A model generated the notes under the pieces. The model had not been told where the DNA came from and ran no database searches. It saw nothing but the letters and a program-made list of their open reading frames with translations. The translations under genes and the position numbers were made by a program. From Peptoniphilus_A harei_B (lineage in GTDB: Bacteria; Bacillota; Clostridia; Tissierellales; Peptoniphilaceae), in NCBI GenBank assembly GCA_032560695.1, contig JAWGHR010000002.1:1-64000 (forward strand): a stretch of DNA of 64,000 nucleotides. The letters are read 5' to 3'. Numbering within the stretch: the first letter of the stretch is position 1; each line of letters opens with the position of its first letter. Below, one piece after another: positions 7,908 through 16,410 of this stretch.

Positions 7908-8723
7908 ATGATAAGAGAAAATAAATTATCAATAAAAATTGGAAAAGGAATCTTAATTTTTTACCTATTAATTTTTATAGTTTCAATATTTTGGACTCCC
8001 TATGATCCCAATGAAGTTGTGACAAGTGACAAGTTCCTTGCACCTTCTCTTAGTCATCTATTTGGCACAGATAACATGGGCCGAGATATCTTATCAAGGA
8101 TAATGGAAGGAACAAAAATTACTATAATACTTTCCTTTGGAACTGTATTTTTTGCACTAATTTTTGGCTCAATTATTGGAGGAACTGCAGGATATTTTGG
8201 AGGTAATGTGGATGAAGTCCTAATGAGATTTATAGATTCTCTTATGGCTTTCCCAGGCATTTTATTTGCCATGATGCTTGTCTTCGTCTTTGGAGCAGGG
8301 GTTATGAATACTATAATTGCCATAGGCACTATGTCTATTCCATACTTTGCAAGAGTTGTTCGAAGTGGATTTTTGCAAGTCAAAGAAGCTGTCTTTGTTA
8401 AGTCAGCCATAGTTAAAGGGGCAAGTCCACTTTATATTGCAAAAAATCATATTTTTCCAAATATAAAAAATCAACTTATGGTTGCAATTATTTTATCAAT
8501 ATCTGCTGCCATTTTATCTGAAGCTGGACTTTCCTATTTAGGCCTTGGAGTTCGCCCTCCTCACCCATCATGGGGAAGAATGCTAAAGGAATCACAGGCT
8601 TATTTCAACCAAGCACCCTGGTACTTTGTGTTCTCAGGTGTAAATCTTTCTCTATTAGTTCTTGGATTTACCCTATATGGAGAAAACTTTAGGAATAAGA
8701 GATTAGAGGAGAAAAAAGGATGA
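7908..8723 (+). CDS. ABC transporter permease, DppC/OppC type
   Basis: 271-residue second channel subunit. The N-terminal segment after the first helix reads SHLFGTDNMGRDILSRIMEGT, a signature of DppC-like proteins. The EAA-type loop is FVKSAIVKGASPLYIAKNHIFPNIKNQL, and SEAGLSYLGLGVRPPHPSWG is the typical C-terminal motif. Five or six membrane spans are visible. The AAGAGG ribosome site lies at the end of the preceding gene, and the stop overlaps the first ATPase gene by 4 bases. Confidence 0.94.
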   Translation: MIRENKLSIKIGKGILIFYLLIFIVSIFWTPYDPNEVVTSDKFLAPSLSHLFGTDNMGRDILSRIMEGTKITIILSFGTVFFALIFGSIIGGTAGYFGGNVDEVLMRFIDSLMAFPGILFAMMLVFVFGAGVMNTIIAIGTMSIPYFARVVRSGFLQVKEAVFVKSAIVKGASPLYIAKNHIFPNIKNQLMVAIILSISAAILSEAGLSYLGLGVRPPHPSWGRMLKESQAYFNQAPWYFVFSGVNLSLLVLGFTLYGENFRNKRLEEKKG

Positions 8724-9709
8724 ACAAATTATTAGAAGTTAAGGACTTGACAGTTGCCTTCGAATTAAATGGAGAACTAAAGAATGCTGTAAATCATATT
8801 TCTTTTGACCTCTATGAAAAGGACTTTGTTGGTCTTGTTGGAGAAAGTGGTTGTGGAAAAACAGTAGCAACTCAAACTGTTTTGGGGATTCAAAGCCTTG
8901 ATGCCCATATAGTATCTGGGTCATTTAAACTCAAGGGTAAGGAAGTATTAAATATATCTGAAGAAGAATGGTCTAAGTACAGGTCCAGGTCTATCTCAAC
9001 AATATTCCAAGAACCAGGTGCTGCACTTAATCCCCTTCAAAAGGTTGGAAAACAGATAGAAGAAATCCTAAAAATTCACTACAACTTTCCTAAGGAAAAA
9101 AATAAAAAAATTGTTTTAGAAACTATGGAAAAGTGTGGCTTAAGAGATACAGAAGCTGTTTACAACAAGTATCCACACGAGCTTTCTGGTGGAATGCAAC
9201 AAAGGATTGTAATTGCTATGAGTTTAATTGCCAACCCCTATGTGTTAATTGCTGATGAGCCAACTACTGCTCTTGATGCCAATATTGGCAAGCAGATAAT
9301 AGAACTTTTTAAGGACATAGGAAAGCTATATAATGGAGCCATTCTATTTATATCTCACGATTTAAATTTAATTGAGAGAATATCTAAAAGAGTTTTGGTT
9401 ATGTATGCTGGTCGCATTGTCGAGTCAGCATCTACAGAAGAACTTACAAAGAATCCTATGCATCCTTATACAAAAGCACTTGTTAAGGCCGTGCCTTCAT
9501 ACAAGAAAAGAGGACAAAAACTTTATAATATAAGGGGTAAGGTTCCAGCTCTTAAAAATAGGAGTAATGAAGGTTGTCCTTTCTGGGACAGGTGTGACCA
9601 TGCCATGGATATTTGTAAGGAAAAATTCCCAGAAACTATAGACTTTAATGGACACAAGGTTTCTTGTCATTTATTTGGAGATGAAAATGGAAGAAATATT
9701 AAGAATTGA
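8720..9709 (+). CDS. ABC transporter ATP-binding protein, DppD/OppD type
   Basis: 329-residue cytosolic ATPase that powers peptide import. Walker A is GESGCGKT near residues 41-48, the Q-loop is FQEPGAALNP, the ABC signature is LSGGMQQRI, Walker B is VLIADEPTTALD and the switch His is in FISHDL. The C-terminal oligopeptide-transporter extension is present, with the cysteine set GCPFWDRCDHAMDIC ... VSCHL that often binds an Fe-S cluster in this family. It forms a heterodimer with the next gene product. Confidence 0.95.
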   Translation: MNKLLEVKDLTVAFELNGELKNAVNHISFDLYEKDFVGLVGESGCGKTVATQTVLGIQSLDAHIVSGSFKLKGKEVLNISEEEWSKYRSRSISTIFQEPGAALNPLQKVGKQIEEILKIHYNFPKEKNKKIVLETMEKCGLRDTEAVYNKYPHELSGGMQQRIVIAMSLIANPYVLIADEPTTALDANIGKQIIELFKDIGKLYNGAILFISHDLNLIERISKRVLVMYAGRIVESASTEELTKNPMHPYTKALVKAVPSYKKRGQKLYNIRGKVPALKNRSNEGCPFWDRCDHAMDICKEKFPETIDFNGHKVSCHLFGDENGRNIKN

Positions 9710-10466
9710 AAATGTTGGAAAAGTTTATAAATCTTCTTCCCTCTTATTTAAGAAAAAAGAAAACAGGGCCCTTAATAATATAAATCTTACAATCAATAAA
9801 GGAGAAATATTTGGCCTTGTTGGAGAAAGTGGCTCTGGTAAAACAACTCTTGCCAATATTATTTTAAGACTTATTAAAGAAAGTGAAGGCAAGATTTACT
9901 TTAAGGGAAAGGATGTCTCTGAGTTTTCAAAGGAAGAACTCTTTGATTATAGAAAAAAACTTCAAATTGTATTTCAAAATCCCTACTCTGCCCTAAATCC
10001 AAAAAAGACTATTGGTTTTTCTTTAAAAGAAATTTTAAATATTCACAACTTATATAGTGAAGAAGAAAAAAATGAAAAAGTTTTAAAAATTTTAAGTGAT
10101 ATAGAATTGGAAGAAGATATTCTCGGCCAATATCCAAGAAGCTTATCTGGTGGTCAAAAGCAAAGAATTGCCATAGGCCAAGCATTGATTATTGATCCAG
10201 AATTTTTGATTATAGATGAAGGTGTCTCTGCACTAGATGTTAGTATTCAAGCACAGGTTTTAAACTTAATAAAGTCTTTGCAAGAAGAGTACAACTTCAC
10301 CTGTTTATTTATTTCTCATGACTTAAATGTGATTTCCTATCTATGTGATAGGATTGGGGTTTTATATAATGGAGAATTAGTAGATTTATTTAAGACAGAA
10401 GATTTGAAAGCACCCCATAGAAATGAATATACAAAGGAACTTTTTTCATCAATAAGTTTAGATTAA
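9687..10466 (+). CDS. ABC transporter ATP-binding protein, DppF/OppF type
   Basis: 259-residue partner ATPase. Walker A is GESGSGKTT, the Q-loop is VFQNPYSALNP, the signature is LSGGQKQRI and Walker B is LIIDEGVSALD, with Gly where Pro is usual after the Glu; the His switch is ISHDLNV. The ATG at 9687 is chosen because GGAG lies 6 bases upstream. Earlier in-frame ATGs at 9681 and 9648 are too close to, or lack, a ribosome site. It overlaps the DppD gene by 23 bases and is the last gene of the importer operon. It lacks the Cys-rich tail of its partner, making it on the short side. Confidence 0.93.
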   Translation: MEEILRIENVGKVYKSSSLLFKKKENRALNNINLTINKGEIFGLVGESGSGKTTLANIILRLIKESEGKIYFKGKDVSEFSKEELFDYRKKLQIVFQNPYSALNPKKTIGFSLKEILNIHNLYSEEEKNEKVLKILSDIELEEDILGQYPRSLSGGQKQRIAIGQALIIDPEFLIIDEGVSALDVSIQAQVLNLIKSLQEEYNFTCLFISHDLNVISYLCDRIGVLYNGELVDLFKTEDLKAPHRNEYTKELFSSISLD

Positions 10467-10499
10467 AGATTTATAAAATTTTATATTTTATAAAAAATA

Positions 10500-10531
10500 A
10501 AAGCTGTAAGTATAAATTTACTTACAGCTTT
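10500..10531. terminator. Bidirectional terminator between the importer operon and the thioesterase
   Basis: A perfect 13-bp stem, AAAGCTGTAAGTA and TACTTACAGCTTT with a 6-base loop, lies between two convergent genes. T-rich sequence follows on the plus strand (TGTTTTATTT). A-rich sequence precedes it, so it also serves the minus strand. Confidence 0.9.
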
Positions 10532-10534
10532 GTT

Positions 10535-11038
10535 TTATTTCAATATTTCTTTTAAATCTTTATTATTTTGTTGTCTAATTTTATTTATTTGACGTCTCGC
10601 CTCATAGCCTTCGATGATTTTTTTCTCTTCAAGACTTTCTCCAACAATTTCTGGAATCTTACCTGGCTCAGTTCCCTTGCACTTAAAAGTTAGGAAGCAA
10701 AAGGCTGCAAGTTCAGTCTCTCCAGTCATGGGAGCTTCTTTGGTAAATTTTGTAAAAACTTCTACAGAAGTCTTGCCTACTCCAGAAATAAAAGTTGTAG
10801 CAGTTAAAAAATCTCCTTGGTTAATAGGTCTTAAAAAAGTTAAACTGTCACATGAGATTGTAGAAACTCTTCCCCTTGTATGTCTTATGGCACAAGTTCC
10901 AGAGCTGTGGTCTGCTATCTCGAAAAGTCTTGGTCCATAAAGTGTGCCTCCAGTGTTTAAGTCTGTTGGCATGACACCATAAGTAAAGACTACCTTTGAT
11001 TCTGAAACTTTTTTTGAATTAGTAGAGGTATTTTGCAA
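10535..11038 (-). CDS. Acyl-CoA thioesterase, hotdog fold
   Basis: About 167 residues. It hydrolyses acyl-CoA esters. The family pattern is visible: KKVSESKVVFTYGVMP at the start, GGTLYGPRLFEIADHSSGTCAIRHTRG in place of the usual GGxxxxxxDxAAGIxAxRH, and SLTFLRPINQGDFLTATTFISGVGKTSVEV. A charged C-terminal tail (EARRQINKIRQQNNKDLKEIL) follows. The TTG at 11038 is preferred because AGGTG lies 6 bases upstream; a GTG at 11047 is the alternative and has no site. It overlaps the end of psuG by 20 bases and is the last gene before the terminator. Its substrate and its link to pseudouridine salvage are unknown. Confidence 0.85.
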   Translation of the reverse strand: MQNTSTNSKKVSESKVVFTYGVMPTDLNTGGTLYGPRLFEIADHSSGTCAIRHTRGRVSTISCDSLTFLRPINQGDFLTATTFISGVGKTSVEVFTKFTKEAPMTGETELAAFCFLTFKCKGTEPGKIPEIVGESLEEKKIIEGYEARRQINKIRQQNNKDLKEILK

Positions 11039-11942
11039 CTTCAGCACCTAATCTTGCATTATTCTTAACAAGGGCAATGTTAGCTTCAAGAGATTTTCCT
11101 TCAGTTACTTCAAGAACCTTAGTTAATAGGAATGGAGTTGTTTCTTTTCCGTGGATTCCCTTTTCTTCAGCTTCAACTAGAGCTGCTTCAATTGCTTTAT
11201 TGATTTTGTCTTCGTCCATTGAATCTGCTTCTGGAATTGGATTTGTAAGAAGAATTCCTCCAGTTAGGCCAAGGTCCCATTGAGCCTTAGCTGCTTCGGC
11301 TGCTTCTTGAGGAGTCTTGATATTGTAGTCGACCTTAAATTCAGATTTTCTTGTAAAGAAAGCTGGCATGTGATCAGTTTGGTAACCAAATACTGGAACA
11401 CCTTTTGTTTCAAGGTATTCAAGAGTAAGTCCAATATCAAGGATTGATTTACAACCAGCACAAACAATCATAATGTCATTTGATGCAAGTTCTTCAAGGT
11501 CTCTTGAGATGTCAAAAGTTGTTTCAGCGTGTCTATGAACTCCACCAAGTCCTCCAGTAACAAAGATTTTGATTCCAGCAAGTCTTGATGCAATAATAGT
11601 TGATGCAACTGTTGTTGCTCCATTTAGTCCACGAGAAACAATGTAAGCAAAGTCCCTTCTTGAGGCCTTGATGATGTCCTTTGAAGTTGCCATGAATTCT
11701 AATTCTTCTTCGCTAAGACCAATTTTAATTTTTCCACCAATTATTGCAGTTGTTGCAGGAACTGCTCCATTTTCTCTAATGATTTCTTCACAAGCCTTAG
11801 CTGTTTCAATATTTTGTGGGTAAGGCATTCCGTGAGAAATAATTGTAGATTCAAGAGCAACTACTGGTTTGCCTTCTTCCATAGCTTTTTTAACTTCATC
11901 ACTGTACTCAACATATTTTTTTAGCATTTCATTAGTAATCAT
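11019..11942 (-). CDS. psuG: Pseudouridine-5'-phosphate glycosidase
   Basis: 307 residues, standard for PsuG. It reversibly splits pseudouridine 5'-phosphate to uracil and ribose 5-phosphate, the second step of pseudouridine breakdown. Conserved stretches are clear: PVVALESTIISHGMPYPQN, GAVPATTAIIGGKIKIGL, VTGGLGGVHRHAETTFDIS and PVFGYQTDHMPAFF. The start is preceded by AAAGGAG with 7-base spacing. It overlaps the end of the kinase gene by 11 bases, so the two steps are translationally coupled. The product uracil can feed salvage. Confidence 0.96.
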   Translation of the reverse strand: MITNEMLKKYVEYSDEVKKAMEEGKPVVALESTIISHGMPYPQNIETAKACEEIIRENGAVPATTAIIGGKIKIGLSEEELEFMATSKDIIKASRRDFAYIVSRGLNGATTVASTIIASRLAGIKIFVTGGLGGVHRHAETTFDISRDLEELASNDIMIVCAGCKSILDIGLTLEYLETKGVPVFGYQTDHMPAFFTRKSEFKVDYNIKTPQEAAEAAKAQWDLGLTGGILLTNPIPEADSMDEDKINKAIEAALVEAEEKGIHGKETTPFLLTKVLEVTEGKSLEANIALVKNNARLGAEVAKYLY

Positions 11943-13002
11943 AAATTTCTCCTTTTAAATTATTTTCATTCATATCCTTTGAACATGAGTCTTGACTCAT
12001 AAGTGTTATCCTAGCTGCAGCTTCTGCTGAAGCCATTCTCTCTTCTATTTCTAGGTCATTATAAAGTCCATAAGCATAGCCTGCCATAAAGGCATCTCCA
12101 GCTCCACTGGCACTTAATATCTTAACTTCTCTTGGCTTTCTCATCATCTTGAAATCTTTTTCAAAATAATATGATCCTTGGCCTCCAGCAGTTATTACAA
12201 GACTTTCTAAGCCCTTACTTATTAGGTCTTCTCCAAGCCTATCTATATTATCAGTTTCTAATCCTGAAAGTGCTTGGGCTTCGTAAATATTTACCTTTAA
12301 GAAATAAATCTTATCTAGCAAGTCTTTAATCTTCATTACCTTTTTAGTTGAAACCCCATCTATCAAAAACTTGCCCTTTAAATTTTTTAGGACGTAGTCA
12401 AGAGTCTCTTCTTCAAGATTTGTATCCATTATTGTGAACTCAGCATTCTCAATAATTTTTCTGTTTTTCTCAACATAATCCTTGTCAATATTTTTTATAA
12501 GGTCCATATCTGATATGGCTACATACATATCTCTAGTTTCGTCAAGGATAGCAAGATAGTGTGGAGTGATACCATCAGTTATTAGAACTCTTGAGCTATC
12601 AACATTTATCCTGTTGAGCTCTGTCAAAATATTCTTGCCAGCATCGTCTCTTCCCACCACTGATAGAAGACTTGTATTAACTCCAAGTCTTGCTAGGTTC
12701 TCGCAAATATTCCGTCCAACACCGCCACTAGAGTATTCAATTTTTCCTGGATTTGAGTCTCTATCTTTTAAATTATCAAAGGTTGATCCAGTTATATCCA
12801 TATTACAGCCACCAAGAATAGCCACATAAGTGTCTTCTCTTAATATATAACCTCTTCCCAAGATATAGCCTGAGGTCATCAGGTTATTAATATGGGCAGA
12901 TACCCCCGACCTTGTGATGTTTAACTCATCAGCAATTTCTTGCTGAGACATTCCAGGATTTTTTTTCAAAAGATTTATAATTTCTTTCTCTCTTGGAGTC
13001 AA
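11932..13002 (-). CDS. psuK: Pseudouridine kinase with N-terminal winged helix (PfkB family)
   Basis: About 356 residues. The first ~55 are a winged helix (REKEIINLLKKNPGMSQQEIADELNITRSGVSAHINNL). The rest is a PfkB sugar kinase with NMDITG near the start of the domain, GGVGRNICENLARLG and the signature SASGAGDAFMAGYAYG with the catalytic Asp. It phosphorylates pseudouridine ahead of PsuG. The DNA-binding domain suggests it also regulates its own promoter, which carries a 13-bp inverted repeat. I place the start at the TTG at 13002 because GAGGTGAT lies 5 bases upstream; the GTG at 13011 lies inside that ribosome site. Specificity for pseudouridine is inferred from the adjacent psuG. Confidence 0.88.
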   Translation of the reverse strand: MTPREKEIINLLKKNPGMSQQEIADELNITRSGVSAHINNLMTSGYILGRGYILREDTYVAILGGCNMDITGSTFDNLKDRDSNPGKIEYSSGGVGRNICENLARLGVNTSLLSVVGRDDAGKNILTELNRINVDSSRVLITDGITPHYLAILDETRDMYVAISDMDLIKNIDKDYVEKNRKIIENAEFTIMDTNLEEETLDYVLKNLKGKFLIDGVSTKKVMKIKDLLDKIYFLKVNIYEAQALSGLETDNIDRLGEDLISKGLESLVITAGGQGSYYFEKDFKMMRKPREVKILSASGAGDAFMAGYAYGLYNDLEIEERMASAEAAARITLMSQDSCSKDMNENNLKGEIYDY

Positions 13003-13010
13003 AAAAATCA

Positions 13011-13058
13011 CCTCTAATCATTTACTTATATTCTAGTCAAATGATTAGAGGTTGTCAA
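13011..13058 (-). promoter_or_regulatory. psuK promoter with a 13-bp inverted-repeat operator
   Basis: On the minus strand, TTGACA (13053-13058), a 17-bp spacer and TAGAAT (13030-13035) form a near-consensus sigma-A promoter. A perfect inverted repeat, CCTCTAATCATTT at 13011-13023 and AAATGATTAGAGG at 13039-13051, brackets the -10 box. One arm fills the spacer; the other covers the transcription start and ribosome site. Bound protein would block RNA polymerase and possibly translation initiation. Confidence 0.8.
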
Positions 13059-13062
13059 CATC

Positions 13063-13665
13063 TTATAAAAAATTTTCTTGGTTTTTTCTTAAATTATCTT
13101 CTTCTCTTGCTTCCCTGTAGCATCTTCTACAAAGTGGTTCATACTCTTCAACAGCTCCAAGCTCTACCCTCTTGTCACTCTTGATTTTTCTGTGAGAAAC
13201 CCAGGCATCTGTACCACATTTCTTGCAAACTGCATGGTGCTTGTTGAGGTAGTCAACCTTTGGCATAAGTTCCTTTACGATTTCAAAGGGTTGAGCCATG
13301 TAGTCCATATCAAGACCTGCTAAGACAATTGTAATTCCCATATCGAGAATTTTTTCTAAGTCTTCTAATACAAGTTCAGGCGTGTCGCACAAAAATTGCA
13401 CTTCATCAATCCCAATAACTTGTGGAGAGTATTTTTCTACATAAGCTAAAATTTCATTTATTGATTCTACTTCAACAGCGTCAAGGGAAATCTTATCATG
13501 TGTTACAATTTCGCTTTTAGCATACCTCTTATCCATAAGTGGTTTAAAGGCAACTACCTTGTAGTTGGCAATAGAAAATCTCTTTAGGTCCTTTTCAAGT
13601 GAGCTAGTCTTACCAGAGAACATGGAACCTGTGTGTAAAATCATTCTTCCTCTATACTGATGCAT
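13063..13665 (-). CDS. tdk: Thymidine kinase (type II)
   Basis: Phosphorylates thymidine to dTMP for salvage. 200 residues. P-loop GSMFSGKT lies at 13-20 and IDEVQF holds the catalytic Glu at 87. A structural zinc site is formed by Cys 146/149 (CKKC) and Cys 178/181 (CRRC). The lasso region ends in a typical basic/acidic tail. It begins 4 bases after the cyclophilin gene ends, with a modest GGGAT site. No terminator follows it, so some transcripts may run on through the psuK promoter. Confidence 0.96.
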   Translation of the reverse strand: MHQYRGRMILHTGSMFSGKTSSLEKDLKRFSIANYKVVAFKPLMDKRYAKSEIVTHDKISLDAVEVESINEILAYVEKYSPQVIGIDEVQFLCDTPELVLEDLEKILDMGITIVLAGLDMDYMAQPFEIVKELMPKVDYLNKHHAVCKKCGTDAWVSHRKIKSDKRVELGAVEEYEPLCRRCYREAREEDNLRKNQENFL

Positions 13666-13669
13666 GATC

Positions 13670-14275
13670 TTATCCCTTATACTCTTCTACAAGTGCTTCT
13701 TCTATGACAATATCGTTAACTGGTTTATCCATAAAACCAACCCTAGTCTTGGCAATATCATCAACTACATCCATGCCTTCAAAGACTTGACCAAAAACAG
13801 AGTGCTTGCCATCAAGCCAAAAAGCTCCACCTATCTCTTCGTAGACTTTTACAATTTCTTCAGGATAACCATTTTCTGCTCCAGCATCTTTCATTTGGGA
13901 AATTATATCATCAGAGAGTTTATCCCCTTGAACTATAAAAAATTGGGATCCATTTGTGTTTGGACCAGCGTTAGCCATAGAAAGAGCTCCCCTAAAGTTT
14001 CTAAAGTTTACATCAAACTCATCCTTAAAAGGCTTATTCCACTTACTTTCTCCTCCACGACCTGTTCCACTTGGGTCTCCCCCTTGGATCATAAAGTTTT
14101 CTATAACCCTATGGAAAATTATTCCGTCGTAGTACTTGTCTTCTATAAGTGAAATGAAGTTTTCAACAGCAAGAGGTGCTGCTTCTTCAAATAATCTAAT
14201 TTTAATATCGCCTTTATTAGTTTTTAATACTGCAATCTTTTCTCCAACTGCAGGTTTTTCAAATTGTTTTAACAT
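13670..14275 (-). CDS. Cyclophilin-type peptidyl-prolyl cis-trans isomerase
   Basis: 201-residue cytosolic PPIase; no signal peptide is present. Motifs are VENFISLIEDKYYDGIIFHRVIENFMIQGGDPSGTGRGG, FRGALSMANAGPNTNGSQFFI and KHSVFGQVFEGMDVV. The catalytic Arg lies in FHRVI. An insertion of about 30 residues between the QFFI segment and the KHSVFG segment (SDDIISQMKDAGAENGYPEEIVKVYEEIGGAFW region) makes it longer than minimal cyclophilins. The ATG at 14275 is chosen because GGAG lies 6 bases upstream; an in-frame ATG at 14290 has no site. It lies between the MATE gene and tdk. Confidence 0.94.
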   Translation of the reverse strand: MLKQFEKPAVGEKIAVLKTNKGDIKIRLFEEAAPLAVENFISLIEDKYYDGIIFHRVIENFMIQGGDPSGTGRGGESKWNKPFKDEFDVNFRNFRGALSMANAGPNTNGSQFFIVQGDKLSDDIISQMKDAGAENGYPEEIVKVYEEIGGAFWLDGKHSVFGQVFEGMDVVDDIAKTRVGFMDKPVNDIVIEEALVEEYKG

Positions 14276-14286
14276 TTTGTCTCCTT

Positions 14287-15651
14287 TCACACGTAAGTCT
14301 TCATATTAATTCTAAATCCTTGAGTCTTTTTTCGCAAATAATAATATATAAGAGTCAAAAATATTCCCTTTAAAATTGATGATAGGGTCATTGCAATCCA
14401 AATTCCATTTACCTTAAAAATAGGCATAAATAGTAATGCCATGGGGATTCTCGAAACATTTAATACCATGGCATTTATGGCAGGATACCTTGTTAGTCCA
14501 AGTCCATTTAACATTCCTGTAGTACCAATTTCTAAAGTCATAAAGTATTGCGAAAAAGCTAAAATTTTTAAATAATCTATACCAGCTACAATTGCCTCAG
14601 GGTCCTTAGGTATAAAGAGTCTAAATAAATTTTCTGCAAAGAAAAATAAGAGAACTGTAGCAAAAATTCCAATAATATTTACAATTTTCATCGCCTCTCT
14701 TCTTCCATCATGGAGTCTTTCATAATTTTTAGCTCCAAAGTTTTGACCAAAGAAGGCAGAGAAGGCAACGGCAAACCCATCGGCCGTCATCCAAGAAATG
14801 GATTCTATCTGTGAACCAATGGAATAAACTGCAATATAAAGAGCACCAAAGCTCGCTATATATCTATTTAATATCATACTAACTGAAGCATGAATTAAAG
14901 ACTGAAGTGATGCAGGTAAGCCTAGATTTAAGATAGATTTAAAGTAAGACCTTTCTGGCATCTTAAAGTAATTTGTTCTAACAAATATTTCTCTATTTAC
15001 TACTCCAACGTAAAGATAAAGTAGACTTGAAATCATTTGAGCAAGGACAGTAGCGTAGGCTGCTCCCCTTATTCCCATCTTTGGAAAGATCCAAATTCCA
15101 AAGATAAAAATAGGATCTAGGATTAAATTTATAACTAAGGAAATAATTGAGATCTTAAAGGGTGTAATTGAATTCCCCTTGGCAAAAAAAGCTGAAGATA
15201 AAATTGGATTTAAAAAAGTAAAAATTAGTCCTCCACTAACAATTAATAAATAGTCAACTGCCAAGGTGTGAACAGATTCCTCTAACCTATAAAATCCAAT
15301 AATATTATTTCTCATGCTTATGTATAAGATCATTAATCCTATACAAAAAAATAAATTTATTACAAATCCTGCCACCCAAACTTTTTTTGAGGACACATCA
15401 TCATTTCTTCCAAAGGCCTGAGATAGTCCTACAGAAACTCCTGTCTTGGAAACAAGGGTTATGGCCTGAGCCATCCAAACTAAAAAGGAACAGGCTCCCA
15501 CAGCAGCAACTGCTTCTGTAGAGAGTCGTCCCAACCACATTAAATCTACAAGAGAATAAGCCATTTGAACAAAGGCCGTTCCCATTAGCGGCAAAGCCAT
15601 TTTTAATAGGGCAGAAAAAATATTTCCCCTTAGTAAATTGACTTCCCTCAT
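14287..15651 (-). CDS. MATE family multidrug/Na+ efflux transporter
   Basis: 454 residues with twelve predicted hydrophobic segments in two halves, as in MATE proteins. Family features are the N-terminal LLRGNIFSALLKMALPLMGTAFVQMAYSLVDLMWLGRLSTEAVAAVG and the half-two motif SIGSQIESISWMTADGFAVAFSAFFGQNFGA. It exports organic cations or drugs in exchange for Na+ or H+, but the substrate cannot be read from sequence. It follows map by 3 bases in the same operon. Confidence 0.93.
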   Translation of the reverse strand: MREVNLLRGNIFSALLKMALPLMGTAFVQMAYSLVDLMWLGRLSTEAVAAVGACSFLVWMAQAITLVSKTGVSVGLSQAFGRNDDVSSKKVWVAGFVINLFFCIGLMILYISMRNNIIGFYRLEESVHTLAVDYLLIVSGGLIFTFLNPILSSAFFAKGNSITPFKISIISLVINLILDPIFIFGIWIFPKMGIRGAAYATVLAQMISSLLYLYVGVVNREIFVRTNYFKMPERSYFKSILNLGLPASLQSLIHASVSMILNRYIASFGALYIAVYSIGSQIESISWMTADGFAVAFSAFFGQNFGAKNYERLHDGRREAMKIVNIIGIFATVLLFFFAENLFRLFIPKDPEAIVAGIDYLKILAFSQYFMTLEIGTTGMLNGLGLTRYPAINAMVLNVSRIPMALLFMPIFKVNGIWIAMTLSSILKGIFLTLIYYYLRKKTQGFRINMKTYV

Positions 15652-15654
15652 TTA

Positions 15655-16410
15655 TTAACAGTCACCTTGATCTGTAATAATTATTGGACCATCCTTTGTA
15701 ATTGCAATTTGGTGTTCATATTGAGCTGAAAGAGAACCGTCCTTTGTCCTTGCAGTCCAACCATTATCGTCAATAGTAAGTTCCTTCTTGCCCATATTTA
15801 TCATTGGTTCAATAGTAAATACCATTCCCTCTTGAAGTCTTAGGCCACGTCCAGCCTTTCCATAGTGAAGAACTTGCGGATCTTCGTGCATTTCTTGACC
15901 AATTCCATGGCCAACGAATTCTCTTACAACAGAGTAGCCATTGTCCTCGGCGTGTTTTTGAACTGCTGCTCCTATATCGCCAAGTCTATTTCCAATTACA
16001 GCTTTTTCGATTCCCTTGTACATTGCTTCACGAGTTACTTGTAAAAGTTTTTTTGCTTCAGGGGATACAGTGCCCACTTCATAAGACCAAGCAGAATCTG
16101 CAAGCCATCCATCAACGTTTACAACCATGTCAACTGTAATTATATCTCCATCTTTTAATTCATATTCAGTTGGGAATCCGTGGCAAATTTCATCATTAAC
16201 AGAGGCACAAATTGAATAAGGATAACCTTCATAACCTTTTTGTTCAGGATAAGCCCCTCTTTCCTTTAAATAATTTTCAACAAACCTATCGATTTCAATT
16301 GTCTTAACACCAGGTTTGATAAATTCTCTAAGCTTATGGTGAACGTCTGATAAGACCTTGCCAGCAACTTGCATTTTTTTGATTTCATCTTCTGTTTTTA
16401 TAATTATCAT
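15655..16410 (-). CDS. map: Methionine aminopeptidase, type I
   Basis: Removes the initiator methionine after deformylation. 251 residues, with all metal and catalytic residues in place: His 77 (ICHG), Asp 94 and Asp 105, His 168 (GHGIG), His 175 (HEDP), Glu 201 (TIEP) and Glu 232 (YEHQ). There is no N-terminal zinc-finger or SH3-like extension. It is unusually placed: in many Firmicutes map sits in the ribosomal protein operon beside adk and infA, but here it lies between a TPR protein and a MATE transporter. This may therefore be a second copy. It overlaps the TPR gene by 4 bases. Confidence 0.96.
   Translation of the reverse strand: MIIIKTEDEIKKMQVAGKVLSDVHHKLREFIKPGVKTIEIDRFVENYLKERGAYPEQKGYEGYPYSICASVNDEICHGFPTEYELKDGDIITVDMVVNVDGWLADSAWSYEVGTVSPEAKKLLQVTREAMYKGIEKAVIGNRLGDIGAAVQKHAEDNGYSVVREFVGHGIGQEMHEDPQVLHYGKAGRGLRLQEGMVFTIEPMINMGKKELTIDDNGWTARTKDGSLSAQYEHQIAITKDGPIIITDQGDC

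Noticed and set aside
13011..13051. The inverted repeat as a tdk terminator
   Set aside because: Its 15-base spacer contains a -10 box, and a -35 box precedes it at exact spacing; the T-run after it belongs to the psuK start region.
13664..14152. 162-codon plus-strand open frame opposite the cyclophilin gene
   Set aside because: Antisense to a well-supported gene, no start signal and no recognisable domain.
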